A stretch of 64,000 bases of DNA from Alkalihalobacillus pseudalcaliphilus (GCF_028610675.1 NZ_JAQQWS010000010.1:1-64000), one strand, 5' to 3'. Positions 51,936 to 60,672 are shown, counted from the first letter of the stretch. Program-made: numbers and translations. The notes: a model not told the origin generated them from the letters alone.

Positions 51936-52682
51936 ATGAATACCGTCTTTCAGTTAACACGTACTGAATTAATCGTATATTTTAGGGATTGGCAAGCTGC
52001 TTTTTGGACTTTTTTCTTTAACCTGATTATTTTGTTCGTTTTTGGTTGGGTATTTGGAAATGAACCAGGTGGTATGGGTGGTGAGTTTGGTTTTGTCGAT
52101 ATGTTTTTACCGGGGTTAATTGGTATATCTATCGTGGCGATTGCTGTTTTTACAATTGGTTCTAGTGTTGTTGAATATCGAGAGCGTGCTGTTTTGAAAA
52201 GGTATTTGGTTACTCCTGTAAAGCCTGAACAATTAATAAGTAGCTTTTTGTTACTAGGGTTCTTACTGCTACTTATGAATGCACTAATAAGTATTGTTGC
52301 AGCCATATTTATTTTCGGTGCACCGTTACCGGCGAATCCAACTGGAGTTGCTGTGGCCACCATGTTGTCTGCATTAGCTTTTTATTCAATTGCCTTTCTT
52401 TTGTTTAGTTTCGTTAAAACGGTTAAGGCAGCAGGTGCGATAGCCGCTATTATTCTAAACTTTTCGATGATCTTATCAGGTGCTTTTTTGCCGCTTGAAA
52501 TTTTTCCGACATTTATTCAATACATAACCTATATAAATCCGTTGATGTATACGGTTGATGTCTTGCAAGGAATGTGGTTGACGGGTGATTCTTTCCGTGA
52601 TCATTACCTTCATTTATCGGTGTTAACTACGATGTTTATGGTTGCTTCTTTTTTAGCTAGTCGTTTCTTTAGATGGGTGTAA
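51936..52682 (+). CDS. ABC-2 exporter permease
   Basis: A 248-aa membrane protein with six helices of the DrrB/ABC-2 type: LTRTELIVYFRDWQAAFW (amphipathic N-terminus), YRERAVLKRYLVTPV loop, and ILSGAFLPLEIFP before the last external segment. Start ATG 51936 behind GGGAAGGGAG. Works with the preceding ATPase; substrate unknown. Confidence 0.88.
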   Translation: MNTVFQLTRTELIVYFRDWQAAFWTFFFNLIILFVFGWVFGNEPGGMGGEFGFVDMFLPGLIGISIVAIAVFTIGSSVVEYRERAVLKRYLVTPVKPEQLISSFLLLGFLLLLMNALISIVAAIFIFGAPLPANPTGVAVATMLSALAFYSIAFLLFSFVKTVKAAGAIAAIILNFSMILSGAFLPLEIFPTFIQYITYINPLMYTVDVLQGMWLTGDSFRDHYLHLSVLTTMFMVASFLASRFFRWV

Positions 52683-52776
52683 ATTAAGTAAACAAGGGTT
52701 AGTTTTATTTATTCAATCATATCCCATTAAACCAAAAAATTATGTCAATCTACCACGATGTCATTTATATACCTAA

Positions 52777-52808
52777 ATTCTATGACTTTTTCGGGAAAGT
52801 CATAGAAT
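52777..52808. other. Perfect 13-bp hairpin
   Basis: ATTCTATGACTTT / AAAGTCATAGAAT with loop TTCGGG, no T tract. Purpose unclear. Confidence 0.6.
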
Positions 52809-52824
52809 ATAGAAGAATTACATC

Positions 52825-52864
52825 AAATAGGACTATTGTATAATCTGATAGTCCTATTTATTAT
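52825..52864 (+). terminator. Terminator downstream of the ABC permease
   Basis: Perfect stem AAATAGGACTAT / ATAGTCCTATTT followed by ATTATAATT. Confidence 0.65.
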
Positions 52865-52982
52865 AATTATGACTAATAGAAAATGAGAATTGTAAGCATA
52901 TGTGCTTATAGTTCTTTTTTTGTTGGTTTATGATAGCCCTAAAGTAATAGTTCAGAGGGTGGTAAGAGGGGAGAGTTTTTGT

Positions 52983-53534
52983 ATGTATAAGCTAGTAGAG
53001 AATAAGGATATGTTAGATTTATTTCATCAAATTAAGGAAGTCTCTTGGCAAGGTAAGGGTTTTGAAATGGAATTAGGCAAACCTGGTTCTGATTTATATT
53101 TGATTTATACGGAAGATAAAATCCCTGGGGGAACATTTGAATTTACGCCTTATGAATGGAATACACGACCGTTTATTAGGGAATTGTTTGATACCGTTAT
53201 TATGAAAGACATGAAAGTCGTAGAGATTGATAGCTTCTCTGTCTTGCCAGAATACCGAGGGAAGTTAGGGAGAAAGATATTATGTCTTCTGATAGAGTAC
53301 GCTCAAACGAAGGGGTACACACATGCCATTGGTATCGCAGACCCGTCCGTTTTTCGTTCATTTCAAGAAACGTACCAAATTCCATGTCAGCAAGTAGCAG
53401 AGGAGATCTGGTATAAAGGTGATCATGTCATTCCGACTTTATTTCATTTAAAAGAGGTCTATCATAACCTTCATGATCCGAAATATGATTGGTTTACAAA
53501 GCCAACAGGACTAAGAGAAGAGGTATTAAAATAG
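52983..53534 (+). CDS. GNAT/acyl-synthase-like protein upstream of chemoreceptor
   Basis: A 183-aa protein with GNAT-like features: VVEIDSFSVLPEYRGKLGRKIL (cofactor-binding region) and a C-terminal half (YHNLHDPKYDWF) not typical of simple acetyltransferases. The fold also resembles acyl-homoserine-lactone-synthase relatives, but the identity is too weak to claim this. Start ATG 52983 behind GGGGAGAG. Its stop codon shares one base with the start of the chemoreceptor gene, so the two are translated together. Confidence 0.65.
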   Translation: MYKLVENKDMLDLFHQIKEVSWQGKGFEMELGKPGSDLYLIYTEDKIPGGTFEFTPYEWNTRPFIRELFDTVIMKDMKVVEIDSFSVLPEYRGKLGRKILCLLIEYAQTKGYTHAIGIADPSVFRSFQETYQIPCQQVAEEIWYKGDHVIPTLFHLKEVYHNLHDPKYDWFTKPTGLREEVLK

Positions 53535-55003
53535 TGGATATTGATTTATTAAAGCGTAGAAATAACTGGGTCGTTTCTGTATTTGCTGGAACGATAACGA
53601 TCGTTCAATTACTAAATTTTATAATGGGAATCCCCATCTCATTTGTTTTAACGGTTTTAGGTATCCTTTATGGCGTATTAGCACCTTTTGCTTTATTATC
53701 AAACTTACCGAAGCTTGATCAAAGTATGGCACCACTCATGAAATATTTTAATTTAGTTGTGATTGGTATTTTTATGTTCGTTGTAATATGGTTAGACCCC
53801 CATATGATTAATATTATGAGTTTGTATTTTTTTGTAGCTGTCATGGGAATCTATCAAGATAAATTAGTAAATATATTAACATTAGTTACGGTATTATCGA
53901 TTTTAATTTATTTCTTTTTTACCGCGGGAGACATCATTTTCCCACATATGGTTACGGCTGATTTATTTTATTATATATTAACGTTTTGTTTTGTTTCGGT
54001 ATCTTGTTTTATGCAAGCTATTTTTAATAATAAAATACAAAAAGAAAATGAAATCCAAAAGCAAAATGCTTTAGAGGCAAAAGAGCATGTTGAGGATATG
54101 TTAAAACGAGTCAATGAATCGATTCAGTCACTTGGTCTTTATCAAGAGGAATTAAATAAAACGAGTGATGTTGCGAGTAAGCAGTCCTCTAATATTGTGG
54201 AATCGATTAGGAAGACGATTGATAATTTTGACGTACAGACTTCACAAAACCAGGAGATGTTAAGTGAAATGTCGACAACGAATAATCAAGTTGACGATAT
54301 GACGCGCTCTGCAACAGATATGCATAATTATGTGGAATCTACAAAGGAAGCGAACACAGAAAGTCGAGAAAGACTAGATACATTAGAACATGATCTAGCT
54401 ATTTTTAATGACAATATCCAAAATACGGTTATCTTTATGCAAGAGTTACATGCGGAAACTGAAAATATTGAAAAGATAATTGAGGCTATTTCTAACATTT
54501 CTGCTCAAACCAATTTATTAGCTTTAAATGCAACGATTGAGGCGGCTCGGGCAGGGGAATATGGAAAAGGATTTGCGGTCGTTGCGAATGAAGTTCGTAA
54601 GCTAGCAGAGTCATCGAAAGAATCATCGGAATCAATCGCTCAATTACTGATGTCAATTAGAGGTAAGATTTCTTTAGCTGCTGATACGATTTCAAAGTCA
54701 CAAGATTCGATTGAAAAAAATAGAGATGGTATGGAAGAAGTACGAGCGATTTTTTCTAATGTTGATCATTACATGGAGAATTTCTCTGAACAGACGAATT
54801 ATTTGCGTAGCTTTATTGAAAATGTACAAGCGATGATGCAAGAAGTGGAAGCGAAAGCTGAAGCTGGGGCAACGATGACGGATATAAATTCTACTAATTT
54901 ACAAGAAGTACTTGAACTAGTTTCTAATCAAGATAAACAGATTACATCGTTGTCGAAGGGCTTTTCTAATATTGAAGATAGAATGCGAGAGTTGACGAGA
55001 TAA
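53534..55003 (+). CDS. Methyl-accepting chemotaxis-like protein with multi-helix membrane sensor
   Basis: A 489-aa receptor. The first 180 residues contain about six membrane helices with hardly any external loop, and no HAMP domain is evident; then a coiled coil and the signalling domain with the highly conserved tip ISAQTNLLALNATIEAARAG and KGFAVVANEVRKLAE. Such receptors probably sense inside the membrane or cytoplasm. Start GTG 53534 behind AAGAGG, overlapping the previous stop. Confidence 0.9.
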   Translation: MDIDLLKRRNNWVVSVFAGTITIVQLLNFIMGIPISFVLTVLGILYGVLAPFALLSNLPKLDQSMAPLMKYFNLVVIGIFMFVVIWLDPHMINIMSLYFFVAVMGIYQDKLVNILTLVTVLSILIYFFFTAGDIIFPHMVTADLFYYILTFCFVSVSCFMQAIFNNKIQKENEIQKQNALEAKEHVEDMLKRVNESIQSLGLYQEELNKTSDVASKQSSNIVESIRKTIDNFDVQTSQNQEMLSEMSTTNNQVDDMTRSATDMHNYVESTKEANTESRERLDTLEHDLAIFNDNIQNTVIFMQELHAETENIEKIIEAISNISAQTNLLALNATIEAARAGEYGKGFAVVANEVRKLAESSKESSESIAQLLMSIRGKISLAADTISKSQDSIEKNRDGMEEVRAIFSNVDHYMENFSEQTNYLRSFIENVQAMMQEVEAKAEAGATMTDINSTNLQEVLELVSNQDKQITSLSKGFSNIEDRMRELTR

Positions 55004-55012
55004 TTCATGGGG

Positions 55013-55352
55013 TTTGTATGAAAGTGTACGAAAAGCAATATGCGGAGTTCTACTCGTCGCTCCCGAAAATCATGCTCCGCGTCCTGCGGGGTGGCGCTGA
55101 GCTAATCGGCTACGCCGCTGGATCTCAGCTCTGCCACTACGTCCCGCGGGAGTCTCCGCATGTTTTCGTCCGCTGGGTTTCTGCTAATTCTCAAGTGCTC
55201 AAAACAATCTAACACCATTCATTTAAAATGAAAATGAACAAAAACTAATTGAATGAAGTTCCAACAGTCAAAGTGCCAAACCCAACTTTGATTTTTGTTG
55301 GTGTCGGAGCCGTTTTTGGGCTCCGACATGGGCGTTTTGTATGAAAGTGTAC
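55013..55352 (+). repeat. Interspersed structured repeat, copy 1
   Basis: Flanked by the 17-bp direct repeat TTTGTATGAAAGTGTAC (55013-55029, 55336-55352). The left half is GC-rich and folds on itself: ATGCGGAG pairs with CTCCGCAT, with inner GCTGAG/CTCAGC. The right half, from AATTCTCAAG on, matches copy 2 closely and ends in a 10-bp hairpin TGTCGGAGCC / GGCTCCGACA (55302-55328). No coding evidence. Confidence 0.85.
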
Positions 55353-55549
55353 TTAGGGGCGATAGTTTGTGCCGTGAAGTTAGCTCGTCATCCATCTCTC
55401 GATAGATGACCTAAACAGGACAGTGCTCCCTGTTTGTGCGGCTGACTCCTGATGGTGATGGAGTTGTAATAAGTGCCAACTGTTTAAGCAGTTAGGCACT
55501 ACTGTATTTATTATTGGTGGAAGAGTGAATGGGACACCGAAGCCTTGAC
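55353..55549. repeat. Second repeat type beside copy 1
   Basis: From 55347 this stretch matches the short repeat at 27983-28040, then continues with hairpins: AACAGG/CCTGTT, and AGTGCC-AACTG with CAGTT-GGCACT (about 55470-55498). Non-coding; looks like a structured interspersed element. Confidence 0.55.
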
Positions 55550-56005
55550 TCACCGCTCTTGACTTCGGGTAACGGTTTCTAGGAGTTGTATTTCGACGTT
55601 CCCTTGTAAAGCACGGCTGATCATGCATGATTTTTCTGCTTTGGCTGCTAGCTTGTGAGCAAGATTAATATCTTTTTCTGTAGCCGTTTCTTTTAAGGTG
55701 ATTATCGGTCGGTGGATGATTTTTTTGTAAGTGATCACACCGTTCGTTACATCGACAATTCCCTCTGCTGTCATGGTTAAGTTGTGTTTATCTAACTGGC
55801 TGCGTTGCATTATAGCTGCAAGTGTAATGATATAGCAGGTGGCAGCTGCACCGAGTAACATTTCGTCTGGATTCGTTCCTATTTCTGGACCATCCATTTC
55901 TTTAGGAATAGAGACTTGTGTTTGCAGGTTTTTCATACTGATTTCGCCTACGTCATTACGTAAGCCTGGCCAGGTTGCCTGTAAATGAAAGCTATGTTCG
56001 GCCAA
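55550..56005 (-). CDS. OsmC/Ohr-family protein
   Basis: A 151-aa member of the OsmC family, thiol peroxidases for organic hydroperoxides. Both reactive cysteines are present (GAAATCYIITLAA and AEKSCMISRAL). Start TTG 56005, seven bases after AAAGGAG. It is co-oriented with a TetR gene 72 bp upstream. Family variants also act as general redox or lipid-linked proteins; its role beside the kynurenine genes is unknown. Confidence 0.88.
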   Translation of the reverse strand: MAEHSFHLQATWPGLRNDVGEISMKNLQTQVSIPKEMDGPEIGTNPDEMLLGAAATCYIITLAAIMQRSQLDKHNLTMTAEGIVDVTNGVITYKKIIHRPIITLKETATEKDINLAHKLAAKAEKSCMISRALQGNVEIQLLETVTRSQER

Positions 56006-56076
56006 AGTTTGTCTCCTTTCTGACAATCACTGAAGTACATATGTTTTTGGTGTTTATTTATTTCCAATGAGAATCC

Positions 56077-56685
56077 TTACTGATAAAGACCACCAGTGTA
56101 CATATTCGTTAAATTCGAAATGATTTTCTCAAGCTCTATTTCATCCTCTTTTACACAATCCCACATGAACATTTCATTCGCATAAAACCATCCTCGCGCT
56201 AAAATCTCTGGTTGGAAAGAGGTTTTTGCTAGTTGTTCTTTTTGAGCATATTTAATGTCTAGACCGATTCTCTTAATAAAGCGTTCGCGAATAAGTGACC
56301 ACCTTTCTTCGACTAAAGGTGAAGTGCCAATCGCTTCTTTGACAATCAACATCATTTCCTTCTCTTCAATCGCACACTCTAAAAATAGGCGAACTTGCTT
56401 AGATATTTGTTCGTGCGCATTCTCCGTGGTTTTTGGAGCAAAAGGTAAATCAGCAACTTCATAAAACTTAATGATAATCTCTTCCATGATTTCGATAAAT
56501 AACACATCTTTATTTTTAAAATATACATAGGCTGTGCCATAACCGATATTTGCTTTTTTGATAATTTGAGAGATCGTTGCTTTTTGAAAACCATTTAGTA
56601 AAAAAATCTCCCTTCCAGCTTCAATTAATTTTCTCCTCGTTTCCCGTGCTTGTCGTTCTCTTGGAGTCAACTCAGTCTTGTTCAC
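56077..56685 (-). CDS. TetR-family regulator
   Basis: A 202-aa repressor: helix-turn-helix in the N-terminal 60 residues (RRKLIEAGREIFLLNGFQKATISQ, then GYGTAYVYFKNKDVLF) and a helical ligand domain. Start GTG 56685 behind GAGGTGAATTGAG. It is divergent from the kynU operon, whose promoter is covered by overlapping dyads, so it is the best candidate repressor of tryptophan degradation here and perhaps of the OsmC gene. Confidence 0.9.
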   Translation of the reverse strand: MNKTELTPRERQARETRRKLIEAGREIFLLNGFQKATISQIIKKANIGYGTAYVYFKNKDVLFIEIMEEIIIKFYEVADLPFAPKTTENAHEQISKQVRLFLECAIEEKEMMLIVKEAIGTSPLVEERWSLIRERFIKRIGLDIKYAQKEQLAKTSFQPEILARGWFYANEMFMWDCVKEDEIELEKIISNLTNMYTGGLYQ

Positions 56686-56705
56686 CTCAATTCACCTCAC
56701 TTTTA

Positions 56706-57015
56706 TATGAAAGTTGATACTCAAATGCGGAGCTCACCGCTACCGAAAATCATGCTCCGCAAAAATCGCGTAGCGCCGAACTCTTGCTTCGCTAGTGGAC
56801 TTCGGCTCTGCAACTAGGTCCCATTGGAGTCTCCGCATGACTCGCCCGCTGGGTTACTACTAATTCTCAAGTTCTCAAAATAATCTAACACTATTCATTT
56901 AAAATGAAAATGAACAAAAACTAATTGAATGAAGTTCCACCAGTTAAAGTGTCAAACACCACTTTCATCTTTATTGGTGGTGGAGCTGGTTATTGCTTCA
57001 CCATGGGCGTTTAAT
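56706..57015 (+). repeat. Interspersed structured repeat, copy 2
   Basis: Begins near TATGAAAGTTGATAC, has ATGCGGAG / CTCCGCAT ends of the GC-rich hairpin, then a right half nearly identical to copy 1 (about 56862-56955), and the hairpin TGGTGGAGC / GCTTCACCA (56978-57003) followed by TGGGCGTTTAATATGG. Lies between the TetR gene and kynU. Confidence 0.85.
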
Positions 57016-57037
57016 ATGGAAGAATTTCATTGATATT

Positions 57038-57071
57038 ATGTCATTGACATCATGTCAACTTCTATTATACA
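57038..57071 (+). promoter_or_regulatory. kynU promoter with overlapping dyads
   Basis: TTGACA (57044-57049), 16-nt spacer, TATACA (57066-57071). Two overlapping palindromes cover the -35: ATGTCATTGACAT (57038-57050) and TTGACATCATGTCAA (57044-57058). A repressor site is very likely. Confidence 0.7.
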
Positions 57072-57110
57072 ATCCAAATTAAGGAATGACTAGTTTTAGG
57101 AGGTAATTTT

Positions 57111-58400
57111 GTGAAAGAAAATGATAACGCTTTCTATGCATGTGAATATGCCGAGCGACGTGATGAGGAAGATCCATTAAAAAATTACCAGAAAGATTTT
57201 TATATGAAGCAAGGCACGATTTATTTAGATGGTAATTCGTTGGGTTTACTGTCAGTAAGGGCTGAGCGATCGCTGCTTGAACTTTTGGATTCATGGAAGC
57301 AGTTTGGAATTGACGGTTGGACACAAGGACATTATCCTTGGTTTTATTTATCTGAAGATTTAGGTAAGAAAATGGCTCCGTTAGTTGGTGGAAAAGAAAA
57401 AGAATTGATTGTGACGGGTTCAACTACAACGAATCTTCATCAGCTTGTAAGTGCTTTTTATGAGCCGCAGGGCCAAAGGACGAAAATTCTAGCAGATGAA
57501 CTTAACTTTCCAAGTGATATTTATGCGTTAAAAAGTCAGTTGAAATTAAAAGGATATGAACCAGATAACCACCTCATTCAAGTAAAAAGCAGAGATGGTC
57601 AAACACTCCAAGAGAAGGATATTATAGCAGCCATGACTGAAGATGTTGCGTTAATTTTGTTACCGGCAGTACTTTATCGTAGTGGACAAATTTTGGATAT
57701 GAAGCTCTTAACAGAGGAAGCACATAAACGTGGGATTGTAATTGGATTTGATTTATGTCATTCGATTGGGTCGATTCCTCACGAGCTTCATGATTGGGGC
57801 GTAGATTTTGCCTTTTGGTGTACATATAAGCACTTGAATGGTGGCCCAGGAAGTGTGGGTGCTTTATTTGTTCACGAGAAGCATTTTGGAAAGGAACCAG
57901 GTTTAGCTGGATGGTTTAGCTCCAAAAAAGAGAAGCAGTTTGATATGAAGCATGAGCTTGAGCATGCTGAAGATGCAGGAGCTTTTCAGATAGGAACTCC
58001 ACATGTATTAAGTATCGCTCCTTTAATTGGTGCACTATCTTATTTTGAAGAAATCGGTATAGAGAAGATTAGAGAAAAATCTCTGCAACTTACGAATTAT
58101 ATGAAGGAGTTGCTAGAAGCTGAGCTTTCGGACTTTGATTTTGTTATTCAAAGCCCTAAGGAAGATGCTGTACGGGGAGGCCATTTATATTTAGAACACC
58201 CTGAAGCAGCAAGGATTTGTAAAGCATTAAAAGCTGAGAACATCATTCCGGATTTTCGAGCTCCACAAGGGATTCGTTTAGCACCTGTAGCTTTATATAA
58301 TTCTTTCAAAGATGTTTGGAGAAGTGTACAAATCTTAAAGGATATAATGGTAGAAGAACGTTATAAAAAATATAAAAATGAACGCGATGTGGTTGCCTGA
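57111..58400 (+). CDS. kynU: Kynureninase
   Basis: A 429-aa PLP enzyme that splits kynurenine into anthranilate and alanine, third step of tryptophan degradation by the kynurenine route. The cofactor lysine is Lys240 in CTYKHLNGGPGS; also YLDGNSLG near residue 38 and FDLCHSIG. Start GTG 57111 behind AGGAGG. First gene of the operon; its stop overlaps the kynB start by one base. Confidence 0.96.
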   Translation: MKENDNAFYACEYAERRDEEDPLKNYQKDFYMKQGTIYLDGNSLGLLSVRAERSLLELLDSWKQFGIDGWTQGHYPWFYLSEDLGKKMAPLVGGKEKELIVTGSTTTNLHQLVSAFYEPQGQRTKILADELNFPSDIYALKSQLKLKGYEPDNHLIQVKSRDGQTLQEKDIIAAMTEDVALILLPAVLYRSGQILDMKLLTEEAHKRGIVIGFDLCHSIGSIPHELHDWGVDFAFWCTYKHLNGGPGSVGALFVHEKHFGKEPGLAGWFSSKKEKQFDMKHELEHAEDAGAFQIGTPHVLSIAPLIGALSYFEEIGIEKIREKSLQLTNYMKELLEAELSDFDFVIQSPKEDAVRGGHLYLEHPEAARICKALKAENIIPDFRAPQGIRLAPVALYNSFKDVWRSVQILKDIMVEERYKKYKNERDVVA

Positions 58401-59035
58401 TGAAAGGTAGAGAAAAAAGTTGGATAGATATATCACAGACTTTGCATACAGGCTTAGCACATTGGCCAGGTGATCGACCTTTTTCTTATCAAGTAACGTA
58501 CTCGAAGGAGGAAACGGGTTCTGTTAACATTGGACAGATGGCGATGAGTCTACATTCAGGAACTCATGTTGATGCACCCTTTCATTATAAGAATGATGGA
58601 AATAAAATTCTTGATTTAGATATCAACGTATTTATTGGAAAGGCCAAAGTAATAGATGTCTCTGCTTATAAGGCGTTTGATGAAGCTGTCTTTAAAGCTT
58701 TCGATCTAGTAGGCGTGACCAGGCTTCTTTTAAAAACGTCTATTCCCAATAATCCTGACGTTTTTCCAAAGAATATTCCTTATATAACAGTGAGTGGGGC
58801 GGCCTATCTTTCTAATATCGGAATTAGGCTCATAGGCGTAGATGTTCCATCGGTTGACCCTCTTGATAGCAAGGAATTAGAGGGACACCATTCATTAGAC
58901 AAGTTTGGCATCCATATCGTTGAAAATCTCATGCTTGACCAAGTAGAGCAAGGTGAGTATGAGTTCATCGGCTTACCATTACCACTTAAGGATGCAGACG
59001 GAAGTCCAATAAGAGCCGTCATACGACCGCTATAA
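58400..59035 (+). CDS. kynB: Kynurenine formamidase
   Basis: A 211-aa metal-dependent cyclase-fold amidase that hydrolyses N-formylkynurenine to kynurenine. The signature HSGTHVDAPFH (52-62) supplies metal ligands; WPGDRP and GVDVPSVDPLDSKEL are typical of KynB. ATG 58400 overlaps the kynU stop by one base, so expression is coupled. Confidence 0.95.
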   Translation: MKGREKSWIDISQTLHTGLAHWPGDRPFSYQVTYSKEETGSVNIGQMAMSLHSGTHVDAPFHYKNDGNKILDLDINVFIGKAKVIDVSAYKAFDEAVFKAFDLVGVTRLLLKTSIPNNPDVFPKNIPYITVSGAAYLSNIGIRLIGVDVPSVDPLDSKELEGHHSLDKFGIHIVENLMLDQVEQGEYEFIGLPLPLKDADGSPIRAVIRPL

Positions 59036-59280
59036 AGCCGTATCCCCCAACGGCAAATCATGGGGGACTTGCTCCATTCACAAGCTGGATAACCAGCTAA
59101 CATTAAGGCGTCAACTATCGCCACTAATCAATTTTCATAAAAACTTCTATGATGACTGCTGAAACAACTCATTACCAACAAATGAAATGGGGGCTGCCCT
59201 TAGCTTTTTGGATCTTCATTCACTATAATTTTTGTTCTGGTTCATTTAATGCATGCTGTAAGATTGATTCTGAACTTAAG
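59036..59280. other. Intergenic, no intact gene
   Basis: Contains a CCCCC/GGGGG hairpin (about 59044-59068) and a 47-codon frame from ATG 59151 (MTAETTHYQQMKWGLPLAFW) that may be the stump of a membrane protein. No ribosome site. Confidence 0.4.
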
Positions 59281-59405
59281 AATTTAGTTTAACCCAGCGG
59301 AGCATAATTTCCGGTAGAGACGAGTAGTGCACCATGTTCGCACTAACTTTCATACAAAAAGCACATGGCGAAGCACGATTCACTTCGCCACCAACAAAAG
59401 TCAAA
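59281..59405 (-). repeat. Interspersed structured repeat, copy 3 (collapsed, inverted)
   Basis: Reads on the minus strand as the same element: hairpin TGGCGAAG / CTTCGCCA (59366-59390), TTTGTATGAAAGT next to it (complement of 59347-59359), and pieces ATGCTCCGC and GCTGGGTT joined, without the inner GC-rich arm. Confidence 0.7.
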
Positions 59406-59526
59406 GTAGGGTTTTGTGCTTCGAATGGTGGCATTTCGTTTAATTTGCTTTAGTTTCTTTATTTGGTGGCATTTTGTTCAGTATGCATTGCTTCTTGGTT
59501 TGTTAGTTTTTATTACTTTTCATTCA

Positions 59527-59738
59527 ATTGTTTTGTATAAGAAGTGTACGAACCACGAAGCCTGCACCAACCCGAGCGGAGGGAATGGGGAGGCCGACTC
59601 CTGCAGGAGGGAAGGGCCGGCTGAGATCCACTTGCGATAGCAAGTTAGCTCAGCGCCACCTGCGGAAAGCGTGCCCCCCATTCCCGTAGCGATCTTCGAA
59701 GAAGAGCACATGAGCTTTAGTAAACTTTCATACAAAAG
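59527..59738. repeat. MITE-like element with terminal inverted repeats, before kynA
   Basis: Left end TTTTGTATAAGAAGTGTAC (about 59530-59548) and right end, inverted, TTTTGTATGAAAGTTTAC (about 59720-59737). The inside is GC-rich and self-complementary: AATGGGG/CCCCATT, GGCTGAG/CTCAGC, central CTTGC-GATA-GCAAG. It ends against the kynA ribosome site. No transposase. Confidence 0.75.
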
Positions 59739-59748
59739 GAGGCTTTTA

Positions 59749-60609
59749 ATGATGAGTGACCACGAACAAACACATCAAAACAAAGCAGCAACGAATGAAA
59801 AGGGAATTCATACGGACTTTAAAAATAATATGACATATGGTGAGTACTTAAATCTGGATAAAATCTTATCAGGTCAAAATCGTTTATCTGACCACCATGA
59901 TGAAATGCTTTTTATTGTTATACACCAAGTAAGTGAATTATGGATGAAACTCATTTTACACGAAACAACAGCAGCCATTGACTCCATTCAAAAAGGTGAT
60001 TTGCAGACATCCTTTAAACAACTAGCACGAGTTTCAAAGATTCAATCACAGATTATTCAAGGGTGGGATGTCTTATCGACGTTAACACCTGCAGAATATA
60101 TGGAATTCCGTGATTCACTCGGACAAGCATCAGGATTCCAATCCTATCAATACCGACTTATTGAATTTGCATTAGGTTACAAAACGAGCCATATTTTAAA
60201 AATCTACGAGAAGGATGAAGAGTTACATCAAATGCTTGTCAAAGCTTATGAAGCACCTAGCCTATATGACGTTTCAATTCAAGCCTTAGCAAAAGCGGGC
60301 CTTCCGATTAACCCTCAGCTATTAAATCGCGATTATACGAAAGCTTATGAGCCAGATGATTCTGTAAAAGATTCTTGGCTAGAAGTGTATCGTAATGTAG
60401 ATAAATATTGGGATTTATACCAGCTCGGTGAAAAGCTCGTCGATATTGAGGATTGGTTACAGCAATGGCGTTTCCGTCATATGAAAACGGTTGAAAGAAT
60501 TATCGGTTTCAAAGTAGGTACAGGGGGATCTTCTGGTGTCAATTATTTGAAACGTGTTCTCGATCAGCGTTTCTTCCCTGAGTTATGGGATTTAAGGACA
60601 GAGATTTAA
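59749..60609 (+). CDS. kynA: Tryptophan 2,3-dioxygenase
   Basis: A 286-aa heme dioxygenase that opens the indole ring of tryptophan to N-formylkynurenine, the first step of the pathway. Family segments: MTYGEYLNLDKIL, HDEMLFIVIHQVSELWMK, and RFRHMKTVERIIGFKVGTGG with the heme-ligand His nearby. Start ATG 59749 (a second ATG follows at once) behind AAAAGGAGG. It is separated from kynB by 713 bp of repeats, so it may need its own promoter. Confidence 0.96.
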   Translation: MMSDHEQTHQNKAATNEKGIHTDFKNNMTYGEYLNLDKILSGQNRLSDHHDEMLFIVIHQVSELWMKLILHETTAAIDSIQKGDLQTSFKQLARVSKIQSQIIQGWDVLSTLTPAEYMEFRDSLGQASGFQSYQYRLIEFALGYKTSHILKIYEKDEELHQMLVKAYEAPSLYDVSIQALAKAGLPINPQLLNRDYTKAYEPDDSVKDSWLEVYRNVDKYWDLYQLGEKLVDIEDWLQQWRFRHMKTVERIIGFKVGTGGSSGVNYLKRVLDQRFFPELWDLRTEI

Positions 60610-60672
60610 TGAATCTATCAATCTATTTCCTGACTCAACCCTCTCTTGAGTCAGGAGAATGTGAGGTGGACT

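Noticed and set aside
52983..53534. LuxI-type autoinducer synthase
   Set aside because: Only loose fold-level resemblance, key residues cannot be assigned.
55018..55212. 64-aa frame in repeat copy 1
   Set aside because: It lies wholly in a self-complementary non-coding repeat also present as copy 2 without an equivalent frame.
55353..55549. Group II intron fragment or riboswitch
   Set aside because: Hairpins are present but no domain V, no GUGYG start and no gene in the right place; kept only as a repeat.
59416..59640. 74-aa plus-strand frame before kynA
   Set aside because: Half of it lies in the GC-rich MITE-like element; no ribosome site.
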